A stretch of DNA of 64,000 nt from assembly GCF_016901135.1 (NCBI RefSeq), contig NZ_JAFEVL010000010.1:248001-312000 (forward strand). The letters are read 5' to 3'. The stretch comes from Martinezella lusitana (GTDB lineage Bacteria > Pseudomonadota > Alphaproteobacteria > Rhizobiales > Rhizobiaceae). The stretch's first letter is position 1, and each line of letters begins with the position of its first letter. Positions 52,876 to 62,121 of this stretch are shown one piece after another. The position numbers were made by a program, and so were the translations under genes. Under the pieces are notes generated by a model. The model ran no database searches and was not told where the DNA came from. It was given only the letters and a program-made list of their open reading frames with translations.

Positions 52876-53772
52876 CTATGTCGGCGGCGTCGCATGCGAG
52901 ACTTCGGAGAACAGCCAGGAGCGGAGGGCCGCAACCGCCGGCCGTTCCAGCGCGCCCGGCGGATAGACGAGATGATAGGCGAGTGCGCTGGCAAACCCCA
53001 TGGGGAAGAGGGCTACCAGCGTGCCGCCTGTCAATTCCTGCTCGACGAAGGAGCGGCGCATCAGTGCGATGCCGAGCCCTGCCTTCATGGCGTGATAAGC
53101 CCCGGTGCCATCCGTGAAGACCGGCCCGCGCGTGGCGTCCACACGCGTCGCGCCCGCAGCCCGCAGCCAGAGCTCCCAGTCTCGCCGATAGACATCGTGG
53201 ATCAAGGTCTGATCCGCCAGATCATTGACGACGGGCGAGGGGCCGAGTGCCGCCGCCATCTCGGGCGTGCAGACCGGCACATATTCATCATCGAGCAGCC
53301 TTTCGCTTGCCAGACCTTCATAGCCGCCGAGCCCGTGGCGAATGGCGATGTCGATCCCGTCCCGCTGGAAATCCATCATGCGATGCGAGGCGCTGATGCG
53401 CAGATCGATATCGGGATGAGCCTGCTCGAAGCGCCGAAGCCGCGGCACCAGCCAATGCGTGGCAAAACCGGCAGTGCAGGCGACGGTCAGCACCGTGTCC
53501 CTTGAGCGCATCGTCAGGGCTGTGGTTGCCTCGCGAATGAGGCGGAAGGCCGTGCGCATCGTCGCGAAATATTCGGCGCCGTCCGTTGTCAACGCAAGGC
53601 TGCGTGCCCGGCGCTCGAAGAGCCGCACGCCGAGCGCGCTTTCGAGGTCCCGGATCTGCAGGCTAATGGCCCCCGGGGTCACGTGCAGCTCGTTCGCAGC
53701 CAGCGTCATGCTGAGATGCCGGGCTGATGCTTCGAAGGCCCTGAGGGCCGAAAGAGACGGCAACTGATCCAT
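52876..53772 (-). CDS. LysR family regulator (GcvA-like)
   Basis: 298 aa. The start MDQLPSLSALRAFEASARHL then SMTLAANELHVTPGAISLQI is the GcvA-type HTH (PSLxALRAFEAxARHLS). The effector domain includes CTAGFATHWLVPRLRRFEQA and the D-G-x-D-I-A-I-R-H block DFQRDGIDIAIRHGLGGYEG. GcvA-like proteins regulate glycine cleavage or, more often, a divergent neighbour. Here the divergent gene encodes an EamA exporter, and a 13-bp inverted repeat flanks the promoter space. Confidence 0.92.
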   Translation of the reverse strand: MDQLPSLSALRAFEASARHLSMTLAANELHVTPGAISLQIRDLESALGVRLFERRARSLALTTDGAEYFATMRTAFRLIREATTALTMRSRDTVLTVACTAGFATHWLVPRLRRFEQAHPDIDLRISASHRMMDFQRDGIDIAIRHGLGGYEGLASERLLDDEYVPVCTPEMAAALGPSPVVNDLADQTLIHDVYRRDWELWLRAAGATRVDATRGPVFTDGTGAYHAMKAGLGIALMRRSFVEQELTGGTLVALFPMGFASALAYHLVYPPGALERPAVAALRSWLFSEVSHATPPT

Positions 53773-53776
53773 AATG

Positions 53777-53905
53777 ATTGAGTTCAGCTAAATCAATGAA
53801 CGAGAAAGACTCGCTTGCCAGAGGCCCAATATCGCGAGATTATTTCAGCAATTATGATGGTTGGCAACAGTACGAGATTCCGGCCATCGAAAAGCTGAAC
53901 TCAAT
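53777..53905. promoter_or_regulatory. 13-bp inverted repeats framing the LysR/EamA divergent promoter
   Basis: ATTGAGTTCAGCT (53777-53789) and AGCTGAACTCAAT (53893-53905) are exact reverse complements 103 bp apart. One lies just upstream of each start. The left copy continues into TTCA-N10-TGAA, a LysR-type dyad. Two matched sites are consistent with the GcvA-like protein binding in front of both genes. Confidence 0.6.
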
Positions 53906-53931
53906 CGAGTGAAATACCGGGGGCTATCGTC

Positions 53932-54861
53932 ATGCCGCAGAAATCCATGGGCGCAGTCGAGTGGGGCATGCTGGTGGGACTATCCGTCCTCTGGGGCGGC
54001 TCCTTCCTGTTCAACGGCATTCTGGTCCATGAACTGCCGCCCTTTACCATCGTGACGGCGCGTGTCGCGCTTGCTGCCATTGCTCTGCATGTCATCGTGC
54101 GCACGACCGGGCATTCCATGCCACGCGATCGCCAGGCCTGGCTTGCCTTCTTCGGCATGGGCTTCCTCAACAATGTCATTCCCTTCCTGCTGATCGTCTG
54201 GGGCCAGACGCATATTGCCAGCGGCCTTGCCTCGATCCTCAACGCGACGACACCGCTTTTCGGCGTCGTGGTCGCGCATTTTCTGACGTCGGATGAGAAG
54301 ATGACCCGCAATCGCCTGGTCGGCGTCATCGTCGGCTTTGCCGGCGTGGCCCTGATGATCGGCCCGTCGGTGCTCGCAAGCCTCGGCTCGAATGTGCTGG
54401 CGCAGCTCGCCGTATTGGGAGCCGCCTTTACCTATTCCCTCGCCGGCATATTCGGACGCCGCTTCCGCCGCATGGGCCTGGCGCCCATCATCCCCGCCGC
54501 CGGTCAGGTCACCGCCTCGACCGTCCTGTTGTTGCCGATCGCGCTTTTCGTCGACCGCCCCTGGACGCTCGCGATGCCATCGACCGAAACCTGGCTGGCG
54601 CTCGCGGGCCTCGCCATCCTGTCGACGGCCATTGCCTATGTGCTGTTCTTCCGCATTCTCGCGACCGCAGGCGCCACGAACTTGATGCTGGTGACCTTCC
54701 TCATCCCTGTCAGCGCCATCCTGCTCGGCGCGCTGATTCTCGGCGAGGACTTGCAGCCGAAGCACTTCATCGGCATGGCGATGATCGCGCTCGGCCTTGC
54801 GGCGATCGACGGACGGCTGTTTACCCTCCCCTGGAGGGGAAGGGAAGCGCATATGAGATGA
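53932..54861 (+). CDS. DMT/EamA family transporter
   Basis: 309 aa, ten membrane segments in two EamA repeats: VEWGMLVGLSVLWGGSFLFN, FTIVTARVALAAIALHVIVR, then SLAGIFGRRFRRMGLAPIIP and LVTFLIPVSAILLGALILGE. The EamA-typical NAxTPLF-like NATTPLFGVVVAH is present. A likely metabolite or amino acid exporter controlled by the divergent LysR gene. The substrate is unknown. Confidence 0.9.
   Translation: MPQKSMGAVEWGMLVGLSVLWGGSFLFNGILVHELPPFTIVTARVALAAIALHVIVRTTGHSMPRDRQAWLAFFGMGFLNNVIPFLLIVWGQTHIASGLASILNATTPLFGVVVAHFLTSDEKMTRNRLVGVIVGFAGVALMIGPSVLASLGSNVLAQLAVLGAAFTYSLAGIFGRRFRRMGLAPIIPAAGQVTASTVLLLPIALFVDRPWTLAMPSTETWLALAGLAILSTAIAYVLFFRILATAGATNLMLVTFLIPVSAILLGALILGEDLQPKHFIGMAMIALGLAAIDGRLFTLPWRGREAHMR
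54825..54842. repeat. Short CCCC/GGGG hairpin at the 3' end of the EamA gene
   Basis: CCTCCCC and GAGGGG around a TG loop form a short stem inside the last codons of the transporter gene. It resembles the nearby palindromes at 54881-55029 and may be a degenerate relative. Confidence 0.4.
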
Positions 54862-54880
54862 GATCGTTGCCGCGCACCCC

Positions 54881-55029
54881 CTCCTTCTCCCCTCGGGGAG
54901 AAGGAGCCGCCCTTCGACAAGCTCAGAAGGCGGATGAGGGGGGTGCCAGGAGCACAAAAGCCGATGGATTCAAAGCGGTTATCCCCCTCATCCGACCCTA
55001 CGGGCCACCTTCTCCCCGAGGGGAGAAGG
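54881..55029. repeat. Pair of palindromic repeats in opposite orientation
   Basis: CTCCTTCTCCCC-TC-GGGGAGAAGGAG (54881-54906) is a 12-bp perfect stem. CCTTCTCCCC-GA-GGGGAGAAGG (55008-55029) is a 10-bp stem. Between them GGATGAGGGGG (54929 onward) and CCCCCTCATCC (54983 onward) are also reverse complements, so the units are head to head. Short GC-rich units with this wording recur in Rhizobium genomes as far as I recall. The transcript of this spacer could form a large cruciform. Confidence 0.7.
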
Positions 55030-55084
55030 AGCTTGCGGCACTGGCATGCCCCATATGCAATTGCCCTACCCTCGAGGGAGGTGA

Positions 55085-56287
55085 CTAACAGGCCAGATCG
55101 GCAACGACGGAATCGAGAAGCAGCATTCCCGTCGGCGTGCAGCGCAGGCGGGAATTGCCCAGCCGCTCGATGAAGCCGTGCTCCAGCAGGAAGGCCTCGC
55201 GCTGCGGATCTGGATCCCGGCCGGAGAGTTCCTGCCAGCGGGCGAGGTCGACACCCTCCTTCAGGCGCAGACCCATCAGCAGCAATTCGTCGGCCTGCTC
55301 GTCGAAGCCGAGCATTTCCTGGTCGACCATGCCGTGGCCGTCGCGCTCGACCATCTCAAGCCAGCTCTCCGGCTTCCGCTCGGTGGCTGTTGCAAGCTTT
55401 TGCGGGCCACGCGTCAGCCGGCCATGGGCGCCGGGACCGATCCCGGCATAGTCGCCATAGCGCCAGTAGGTGAGATTGTGCCGGCTTTCGGCGCCGGGAC
55501 GCGCGTGGTTGGAGACCTCGTAGGCCGGCATGCCCTCGCGCTCGGTGATCTCCTGCGTTGCCTCGTAGAGCAGCGCCGACTGGTCGCCGTCGGGCACGAT
55601 CAATTTACCGGCCTTGTGGAGGCCGTAGAAGGGCGTGCCTTCCTCGATGGTCAATTGATAGAGCGAGAGATGGTCGACGGCATAGGAAATCGCCTCCTTC
55701 AGCTCGCGTTCCCATTCCTCGACTGTTTGGTTCGGGCGGGCATAGATGAGGTCGAAGGACATGCGCGGGAAGATATCGCGCGCCAGCTTGATCGCCTTCA
55801 GCGCGTCGGCGACGTCGTGCAGGCGGCCCAGGAATTTCAGGTCGCGGTCGTTCAGCGCCTGCACGCCCATCGACACGCGATTGACGCCAGCGGCGCGATA
55901 GCCGCGGAAGCGTTCGGCCTCGACGCTAGACGGATTGGCCTCCATGGTGATCTCGATGCCGTCAGGCACGTGCCAGGTCCGGGCGATGCCGTCGAGGATC
56001 GCGCCGACGGTCTCCGGCTTCATCAGCGAAGGCGTGCCGCCGCCGAGGAAGATGCTGGTCACCGTTTTCGGGCCGCTGATCATCCGCATCGATGCCATCT
56101 CTTTCAGAAAGGCGGCAGCGAAACGCTCCTGGTCAACAGGCTGGTGACGGACATGGCTGTTGAAATCGCAATAGGGACACTTGGCCGCGCAAAAAGGCCA
56201 ATGCACATAGACGCCGAAACCGGGTTCACCGGTATCGGGAGGTAAGTGCGCCCCGCGCATCAGCTGTTGCGAATCCACGATTTCCAC
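55085..56287 (-). CDS. hemW: Radical SAM heme chaperone HemW
   Basis: 400 aa from GTG 56287 (ATG at 56260 is the alternative). The radical SAM CxxxCxxC is CAAKCPYC after YVHWPF. The HemW-type SIFLGGGTPSLM, ITMEANPSSVEAERFRGYRA and GVNRVSMGVQALNDRDLKFL follow. HemW inserts heme into respiratory enzymes and lacks the N-terminal Arg of true HemN. It is last of the rph-VOC-rdgB-hemW operon, with a 9-bp gap after rdgB. Confidence 0.92.
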   Translation of the reverse strand: MEIVDSQQLMRGAHLPPDTGEPGFGVYVHWPFCAAKCPYCDFNSHVRHQPVDQERFAAAFLKEMASMRMISGPKTVTSIFLGGGTPSLMKPETVGAILDGIARTWHVPDGIEITMEANPSSVEAERFRGYRAAGVNRVSMGVQALNDRDLKFLGRLHDVADALKAIKLARDIFPRMSFDLIYARPNQTVEEWERELKEAISYAVDHLSLYQLTIEEGTPFYGLHKAGKLIVPDGDQSALLYEATQEITEREGMPAYEVSNHARPGAESRHNLTYWRYGDYAGIGPGAHGRLTRGPQKLATATERKPESWLEMVERDGHGMVDQEMLGFDEQADELLLMGLRLKEGVDLARWQELSGRDPDPQREAFLLEHGFIERLGNSRLRCTPTGMLLLDSVVADLAC

Positions 56288-56296
56288 GAAGTAAGC

Positions 56297-56941
56297 TTAC
56301 GCCTCCAGACAAGTTTCGACAAAGACCTTGAAGGCCCGTGCGCGATGCGACAAGGCCTGCGGATCGCCAGGCTTCCAGCCATGCTTCTCGTCGGCGCTCA
56401 TCTCGCCGAAGGTCGTCTCATATCCCTTGGGCTGGAATATCGGATCATATCCAAAGCCCTGGGTGCCGCGCGGCGGCCAGACGACGGTGCCTTCGACTTC
56501 GCCGCGGAAAAGTTCGGTATGTCCGTCCGGCCAGGCAAGGCAAAGTACGCTGACGAAACGAGCCGAGCGGCGTTCAGGCGAGGTGGCGCCGGCTTTTTCC
56601 AGCGCGGTTTCGACCTTCTGCATCGCCATTGCGAAGTCGCGCGTGCCATCAGCTGTTTCAGCCCAGTTGGCCGTGTAGACGCCCGGATCGCCACCGAGCG
56701 CGTCGATCACCAGGCCGGAGTCGTCAGACAGCGCCGGCAGGCCTGATGCCTGCGCCGAGGCCAGTGCCTTGATCGCGGCATTTTCCTCGAACGTCGTGCC
56801 GGTTTCGTCCGGTTCGATGAAGTTGAGGTCGGTGGCCGATTTGGCGGTAAAGCCGAAGGGGCCGATCAGATCCTCGATTTCGCGGATCTTGCCGGCATTA
56901 TGGCTGGCGACGACGATGGTCTTGGTATCGAGTTTGCGCAT
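56297..56941 (-). CDS. rdgB: XTP/dITP diphosphatase (RdgB/HAM1)
   Basis: 214 aa from ATG 56941. [20 protein letters not shown] (SHNxGK nucleotide loop), [20 protein letters not shown] and [20 protein letters not shown], then [20 protein letters not shown], are the HAM1/RdgB signatures. It hydrolyses non-canonical purine triphosphates (ITP, XTP) to monophosphates. It is 11 bp after the VOC gene and 9 bp before hemW. Confidence 0.95.
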   Translation of the reverse strand: MRKLDTKTIVVASHNAGKIREIEDLIGPFGFTAKSATDLNFIEPDETGTTFEENAAIKALASAQASGLPALSDDSGLVIDALGGDPGVYTANWAETADGTRDFAMAMQKVETALEKAGATSPERRSARFVSVLCLAWPDGHTELFRGEVEGTVVWPPRGTQGFGYDPIFQPKGYETTFGEMSADEKHGWKPGDPQALSHRARAFKVFVETCLEA

Positions 56942-56952
56942 GTCTTGTCCCG

Positions 56953-57369
56953 TCATAAGCCCCAGATACGGGGTTCGGCGCATTCCAGGCTGTTACCGGC
57001 CGGATCGCGGAAATAGATCGAGCGGCCGCCGTTCGGCCAGTGAAAATCGGCTTCGATGCCAATGCCGGCGGCTTTCAGCTTCTCAGCCATTGCCTCGATA
57101 TCGTTGCCACTGAGCCGGAAGCAGATGTGACCATGGCCCGTCGTGCCATGCGGCGGCACGGGAAGGGAGCCTGGTTCTGGCTGCTTCATCGTCTCGGTCG
57201 GATTGAAGATCAACAGCACACCCGGCCCACAGCGATAAAAGACATGGCGGTTGCCGCCACGAGCGATCTTCTCGAGCCCGAGAATGCCGCCATAGAAAGC
57301 CTCGACCGCATCGAGATCATCGGCATAGAGAGCCGTTTCCAAGATGCTTCCGAGGGCCGCGTCCGCCAT
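56953..57369 (-). CDS. VOC family protein
   Basis: 138 aa. [20 protein letters not shown] then [15 protein letters not shown] is the first VOC half. [20 protein letters not shown] supplies a metal His, and [20 protein letters not shown] is the terminal Glu-ligand segment. The fold is clear; the substrate is not. It is the second gene of the rph operon, 12 bp after rph. Confidence 0.88.
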   Translation of the reverse strand: MADAALGSILETALYADDLDAVEAFYGGILGLEKIARGGNRHVFYRCGPGVLLIFNPTETMKQPEPGSLPVPPHGTTGHGHICFRLSGNDIEAMAEKLKAAGIGIEADFHWPNGGRSIYFRDPAGNSLECAEPRIWGL

Positions 57370-57381
57370 TGCCAGATATCC

Positions 57382-58098
57382 TCAGGCGATCGCCTGCTTC
57401 TGCAGATCCACCAGTTCGGCAATGCCGTTCTTGGCAAGACCCAGGAGCGTGGCGAATTCCTCTTCGCTGAAGGGGGCACCCTCAGCCGTTCCCTGGATCT
57501 CGACGATCCCACCTTTACCGGTCATGACGAAGTTGGCGTCGGTTTCTGCCGAGGAGTCTTCGAGATAATCGAGGTCGATCACCGGCTGGCTGGCGAAGAT
57601 GCCGCAGGAGATCGCCGCGATGTGATCTTTCAGCACGCGGTCGACCTTGATCATGTTGCGGCTTTCCATCCACTTCAGGCAGTCGTAGAGCGCGATCCAC
57701 CCACCGGTGATCGATGCTGTCCGCGTGCCGCCATCGGCCTGGATGACGTCGCAGTCGACGGTGATCTGACGTTCGCCGAGCTCCTTCAGGTCGACGACGG
57801 CGCGCAGCGAGCGGCCGATGAGGCGCTGGATTTCCTGCGTGCGGCCACCCTGCTTGCCGGCGGCAGCTTCGCGCTTCATGCGCTCGCCGGTCGCGCGCGG
57901 CAGCATGCCGTACTCGGCGGTGACCCAACCCTTGCCGCTGTTGCGCAGCCATGGCGGCGTCTTTTCTTCCAGGCTCGCCGTGCAGAGCACATGCGTATCG
58001 CCGAACTTGACCAGGCATGAGCCTTCCGCATGCTTGGAAAAATTACGCTCGAACGACACCTTGCGCATCTGGTCGGTTTTTCTGCCTGAAGGCCGCAT
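57382..58098 (-). CDS. rph: Ribonuclease PH
   Basis: 238 aa. [20 protein letters not shown] is the RNase PH N-terminus. [40 protein letters not shown] (the phosphate/catalytic region) and [20 protein letters not shown] are diagnostic, and [20 protein letters not shown] is also conserved. It trims tRNA 3' ends phosphorolytically. rph next to hrcA is the standard alphaproteobacterial layout; here it starts a four-gene minus-strand operon divergent from hrcA. Confidence 0.97.
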   Translation of the reverse strand: MRPSGRKTDQMRKVSFERNFSKHAEGSCLVKFGDTHVLCTASLEEKTPPWLRNSGKGWVTAEYGMLPRATGERMKREAAAGKQGGRTQEIQRLIGRSLRAVVDLKELGERQITVDCDVIQADGGTRTASITGGWIALYDCLKWMESRNMIKVDRVLKDHIAAISCGIFASQPVIDLDYLEDSSAETDANFVMTGKGGIVEIQGTAEGAPFSEEEFATLLGLAKNGIAELVDLQKQAIA

Positions 58099-58270
58099 TC
58101 CACTCTCCTGAAACTTCGTTGACCGCTTCTACGACCCAGAGGCGGCTTTTGCAAAGGAAAAGCAGGCTTAAAAGCCCTGCTGCGGCGGTGACCGCATTTT
58201 TCCCTTTCGCGATTGCTAACTGAATGATTATATTTTCGCTAAGGCTCAATGGAACGGATTTGGCAGCAAA

Positions 58271-59359
58271 ATGGGATTTACGACATCGTCGATTTCGGAT
58301 GTCATTGCTGCGCTTGACGAACGCTCCAAGGAAATCTTTCGCCGCATCGTCGAAGGCTATCTCGAAAATGGCGAGCCGCTCGGTTCGCGTAATCTTTCGC
58401 GCCTGCTGCCCATGTCCTTGTCGCCAGCTTCGGTGCGCAATGTCATGAGCGACCTGGAAGAGCTTGGCCTCATCTATTCGCCGCATATCAGCGCCGGCCG
58501 GTTGCCGACCCAGATCGGCCTGCGCTTCTTTGTCGATGCCTTCATGCAGGTCGGCGACCTCTCCGCCGAGGACCGCGCCAACATCGATCGGCAGGTGCGC
58601 GGCAGCAATCGCGACCAGCCGATGGAATCTGTTATGTCCGAGGCGAGCCGCATGCTGTCTGGGATTTCGCGCGGCGCCGGCCTGGTCATTACCGCGAAAA
58701 GCGATCCCGTGCTGAAGCATGTGGAATTCATCCGCCTGGAACCGACCAAGGCGCTTGCCGTGCTTGTCGGCGATCATGACCAGGTCGAAAACCGCATCAT
58801 CGAACTGCCGGCCGGCATCACCTCGTCGCAGCTGACGGAAGCCGCCAATTTCCTCAATGCTCATATGGCCGGCCAGACCCTTCCGGAATTCCGCCGGCGT
58901 GTGCAAAGTCTGAAGGATAGCGTTCGTCAGGAGCTGGACAGCCTGTCGCATGAGCTGGTCGAGCGCGGAATTGCGGTGCTGTCGGGTGACGACGCCGAAG
59001 GCAAGCCGACGCAACTCATCGTGCGTGGCCACGCCAATCTGCTGGCCGACGTCGGCGGCGCCGAGGATCTGGACCGGCTGCGGCTGCTATTTGATGACCT
59101 TGAAAAGAAGGACAGTCTCATCGAGATCCTCAACCTTGCCGAAAGCGGGCCGGGGGTGCGTATCTTCATCGGCTCGGAAAACAAGCTCTTTTCGCTGTCC
59201 GGCTCCTCGCTCATCGTCGCGCCCTATCGCGACGAGGACGATCGTATCGTCGGAGCAGTCGGCGTCATCGGTCCGACGCGGCTGAACTACGCACGCATCG
59301 TGCCCATGGTGGATTATACCGCGCAACTGATTTCGAGGCTGTCCCGGCCGGGGATCTGA
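58271..59359 (+). CDS. hrcA: Heat-inducible transcription repressor HrcA
   Basis: 362 aa. [20 protein letters not shown] then [20 protein letters not shown] is the HrcA winged-helix domain, followed by [20 protein letters not shown] and [19 protein letters not shown] (GRxPTxxGxRxFV). It binds CIRCE elements and is chaperonin-responsive. No CIRCE is visible in the upstream 172 bp; targets are probably groESL elsewhere. grpE follows at 60018 after an intervening opposite-strand GFA gene. Confidence 0.96.
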   Translation: MGFTTSSISDVIAALDERSKEIFRRIVEGYLENGEPLGSRNLSRLLPMSLSPASVRNVMSDLEELGLIYSPHISAGRLPTQIGLRFFVDAFMQVGDLSAEDRANIDRQVRGSNRDQPMESVMSEASRMLSGISRGAGLVITAKSDPVLKHVEFIRLEPTKALAVLVGDHDQVENRIIELPAGITSSQLTEAANFLNAHMAGQTLPEFRRRVQSLKDSVRQELDSLSHELVERGIAVLSGDDAEGKPTQLIVRGHANLLADVGGAEDLDRLRLLFDDLEKKDSLIEILNLAESGPGVRIFIGSENKLFSLSGSSLIVAPYRDEDDRIVGAVGVIGPTRLNYARIVPMVDYTAQLISRLSRPGI

Positions 59360-59368
59360 AAGAAGCGC

Positions 59369-59803
59369 CTAGTCGGGAAGCAGCGTTCCCGATCCGCCCA
59401 TTTCCGCCGGAAAATCCTTCTCCTTCGGCAACCCATCTCTCAGGTGCAGCACCGTCGTTTCGTAATTGACGTGAAGTGCCGGTTGAAAGTCGAGGTCGGG
59501 AAGGACGGCGGCGTAGACATCGGTGACGCCCCATGGAGGGTGCTCGGTCAAGAGATGGCCGCCACAGACCGTGCACCATTTGCGCACGCTCTTTTCGGTC
59601 TTCTGGTAGCTGCCGATACGGTCCGCACCCTTGGTAACGTGAACGGCTTCCGGCGGCCAGAGCGAGAAGGCGTTGACTGGTCCCGCCGACCACTCTCGGC
59701 AGGAGTCGCAGTGGCAATAGCCCATCGCGATAGGCTCGCCGTCGACTGCGATCTCGACCGCGCCGCAGAAACATTTGCCTGAAAGGGATTTGCCGCTGGA
59801 CAT
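59369..59803 (-). CDS. GFA family protein
   Basis: 144 aa from ATG at 59803. The glutathione-dependent formaldehyde-activating (GFA) zinc motifs are SLSGKCFCGAVEIAV (C-x-C), YCHCDSCREWSAGPVNAF (C-x-C-x-x-C) and WCTVCGGHLLTEHP. Eight or so zinc cysteines are in place, so a Zn-bound fold is very likely. Despite the family name, enzymatic activity is uncertain. It sits between hrcA and grpE on the opposite strand, an insertion into a usually tight heat-shock pair. Confidence 0.87.
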   Translation of the reverse strand: MSSGKSLSGKCFCGAVEIAVDGEPIAMGYCHCDSCREWSAGPVNAFSLWPPEAVHVTKGADRIGSYQKTEKSVRKWCTVCGGHLLTEHPPWGVTDVYAAVLPDLDFQPALHVNYETTVLHLRDGLPKEKDFPAEMGGSGTLLPD

Positions 59804-59950
59804 TGATCTCACCTTGCGCCGTGTTGAGATACGCTTAACCATACCACCGGAGAAAGGGCCTGGATAGCCAAGTCGCAACCAGCGTCTTTGATCGGCCAGT
59901 ATCTTGCGGCAGTCGGAATGCCACGAATTGGCTGATCTTCTCGACAAAGC

Positions 59951-59979
59951 CTTGATTTTTTCCGGCTAAACCTCGATAT
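59951..59979 (+). promoter_or_regulatory. Candidate grpE promoter
   Basis: CTTGAT at 59951-59956 and CGATAT at 59974-59979 with a 17-bp spacer, about 39 bp before the grpE ATG. CTTG at -35 fits alphaproteobacterial sigma-70 or RpoH promoters. The assignment rests on pattern only. Confidence 0.35.
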
Positions 59980-60017
59980 CGGGCACATCCAAAAGACAAA
60001 GCAATTCGGAGACCGTC

Positions 60018-60656
60018 ATGACCGACGAAACAACGAAAACCGGACCTGACGCCACGGCGGCCGACACATCAGCGGATTTCGCTCAAGATGCAGCGGAAAG
60101 CGTTGATGCGACCGAGCCGTCTCAGCCAGACCCGGTTGAGCTGCTGAAGGCCGAAAACGGCGAACTGCGTGACCGCTACCTTCGGCTCGCCGCCGAGATG
60201 GACAATCTTCGCCGCCGCACCGAGCGAGAGGTGAAGGACGCAAAGTCCTATTCCGTAGCGGGCTTCGCCCGTGACATGCTCGCGGTGGCGGACAATCTGC
60301 GCCGCACGCTGGATGCCATTCCGGCCGAAGCGCGTGCCAGCGCCGATGCCGGCCTGCAGACGCTGATCGACGGCGTCGAGCTGACCGAGCGTGCCATGCT
60401 CTCGGCACTGGAGCGCCATGGCGTGCGCCAGATCGAGCCGATCGGGCAGAAGTTCGACCCCAATTTCCATCAGGCGATGTTCGAGGTGCCGAATTCAGAG
60501 GTGCCGAACAATACGGTCGTGCAGGTCGTGCAGGCCGGCTTCGTCATCGGCGAGCGCGTTCTGCGTCCGGCCATGGTCGGCGTCGCCAAGGGCGGCCCGA
60601 AGATCGTCGAGAATGCAGAGGGTGCCAACAGCCCGCTGGACGAAAAAGACGCCTGA
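60018..60656 (+). CDS. grpE: Nucleotide exchange factor GrpE
   Basis: 212 aa. An acidic N-terminal tail (about 1-35) precedes the long coiled coil [20 protein letters not shown] then [17 protein letters not shown]. The C-terminal GrpE signature is [20 protein letters not shown] then [20 protein letters not shown]. GrpE releases ADP from DnaK. It is terminated by a strong bidirectional hairpin shared with ptsN. Confidence 0.97.
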   Translation: MTDETTKTGPDATAADTSADFAQDAAESVDATEPSQPDPVELLKAENGELRDRYLRLAAEMDNLRRRTEREVKDAKSYSVAGFARDMLAVADNLRRTLDAIPAEARASADAGLQTLIDGVELTERAMLSALERHGVRQIEPIGQKFDPNFHQAMFEVPNSEVPNNTVVQVVQAGFVIGERVLRPAMVGVAKGGPKIVENAEGANSPLDEKDA

Positions 60657-60671
60657 TCTTCACGCGATAAC

Positions 60672-60717
60672 AAAAAATAAGAGCCGGATGATGCACAATC
60701 ATCCGGCTCTTATTTTT
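60672..60717. terminator. Bidirectional terminator between grpE and ptsN
   Basis: GAGCCGGATGAT (60681-60692) and ATCATCCGGCTC (60698-60709) form a perfect 12-bp stem around GCACA. Flanking A and T runs give a T tract on both strands. It serves the convergent grpE and ptsN genes. Confidence 0.93.
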
Positions 60718-60743
60718 GCCTTGATCCGATATGATTCAGGCCG

Positions 60744-61208
60744 TCAGGCGGCGTTGGATGCCTGTTCCTCGTTGAGGAATGCATAGATCGCCGAAGCGGA
60801 TTCCGTGGCGCGCAGCTTGGCGACCAGGTCCTGGTCTCGCAAAACGCGGGCGATGCGTGAGAGCGCCTTGAGATGATCAGCGCCTGCGCCTTCTGGCGCG
60901 AGCAGCAGGAAGACGAGGTCGACGGGCTGGTCGTCCAGCGCCTCAAAATCGACTGGTGCGTCGAGGCGTGCGAAAATGCCTGCGATGGATTTGATGCTGG
61001 CAAGCTTGCCGTGCGGGATGGCGATGCCGTTGCCGACGCCGGTAGAGCCCAGGCGCTCGCGCTGTAGCACCACGTCGAAAATCTCTCGTTCGGGGAGTCC
61101 GGTCAGTTTGGAGGCTTTGGCTGCCAGCTCCTGAAGCAGTTGTTTTTTGGAATTTGCCCTCAAGGCGGGGATGATCGCATCTTGGTGTAGCAAATCTGCC
61201 AATGCCAT
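60744..61208 (-). CDS. ptsN: PTS IIA-like nitrogen regulatory protein PtsN
   Basis: 154 aa, EIIA-Ntr. The phosphorylated His66 lies in GNGIAIPHGKLASIKSIAGI; VVLQRERLGSTGVGNGIAIP precedes it. The C-terminal AGADHLKALSRIARVLRDQD is conserved. It takes phosphate from PtsP-NPr and regulates nitrogen and potassium functions. It lies in the rpoN-hpf-ptsN cluster, 88 bp after hpf. Confidence 0.95.
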   Translation of the reverse strand: MALADLLHQDAIIPALRANSKKQLLQELAAKASKLTGLPEREIFDVVLQRERLGSTGVGNGIAIPHGKLASIKSIAGIFARLDAPVDFEALDDQPVDLVFLLLAPEGAGADHLKALSRIARVLRDQDLVAKLRATESASAIYAFLNEEQASNAA

Positions 61209-61296
61209 TCTCTTTATCCTTCGTGTCGCCGAGAACCGATAACGGGGGAGCGGCGGTCGGCTTATCTTGCACGGAGCCGCCGCTCATCTTCTATTC

Positions 61297-61872
61297 TCAG
61301 CCTTTGATATTGGCCGCGTCGATCCAGCCAATGTTACCGTCTTGACGACGGTAGACGATGTTCAGATGTTGCTTGCCGGGACTGCGGAAGAGCAGCAACG
61401 GTTCGTCGGTCATGTCGAGCGCCATCACGGCGGTCGCCACCGACATGGTCTTTAGCTGTTTCGTGCTTTCGGCGACGATCGCCGGCGCGAAATCGGCTGG
61501 GATTTCCTCATCGTCATCAGACATGCCATCCATGACAGTGTAGGCGACTTCGGCATGTCCGTTCGGGTGGCTGCTGGCCTGGTGGTCCTTGAGCTTGCGT
61601 TTGTAACGGCGCAGACGTTTCTCGATGCGCGCGGACGCTGCGTCGAACGCCAGCTGCGGGTCCATGGCTTCGCCGGCAGCATGCAGCACCACACCGCTGT
61701 CGAGATGGAGCTTGCAATCGGCCGCGAAGCGGGAACTGGACTTATGCACCGTTACCTGACCCGAATACCCCCCGTCGAAGTATTTCGTCACGGCCATACC
61801 GATCTGGTCCTCAATCCGCTGGCGGAAGGAGTCACCAATTTCCATATGTTTACCGGAGACACGCACACTCAT
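61297..61872 (-). CDS. hpf: Ribosome hibernation promoting factor HPF (long form)
   Basis: 191 aa. The N-terminal RaiA/S30AE domain (MSVRVSGKHMEIGDSFRQRI then EDQIGMAVTKYFDGGYSGQV) is followed by an acidic linker and the C-terminal dimerisation domain VMALDMTDEPLLLFRSPGKQ then HLNIVYRRQDGNIGWIDA. The two-domain length is that of long HPF, which alone makes 100S ribosome dimers. It is 249 bp downstream of rpoN. Confidence 0.94.
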   Translation of the reverse strand: MSVRVSGKHMEIGDSFRQRIEDQIGMAVTKYFDGGYSGQVTVHKSSSRFAADCKLHLDSGVVLHAAGEAMDPQLAFDAASARIEKRLRRYKRKLKDHQASSHPNGHAEVAYTVMDGMSDDDEEIPADFAPAIVAESTKQLKTMSVATAVMALDMTDEPLLLFRSPGKQHLNIVYRRQDGNIGWIDAANIKG

Positions 61873-62121
61873 GGAGTTTCCCTTCTTGTAGTGGTTATTG
61901 CGCGTACCAGTTTACGCCAAGCCTCAAGCTCATCCAAGCACTTCACGCGGTCAAAGACAAATTGCGTATATCGGCCGCCTTCGGGATGATGGGGATAAGT
62001 TCATGGTCGTGCTGTCCTGCAGCGATTGCGGCGGGCTTCTAGCCCCGCCGCATCTGAAAGTCAACTGCATCTTAACGGACTGTTAGGAGATCCGCAGTCT
62101 GTGGTTGAATGCCGACAACGG

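Noticed and set aside
54881..55029. CRISPR-like repeats
   Set aside because: Only two units, in opposite orientation, without uniform spacers or cas genes.
58099..58270. CIRCE operator at hrcA
   Set aside because: No TTAGCACTC-N9-GAGTGCTAA or close variant in the spacer.
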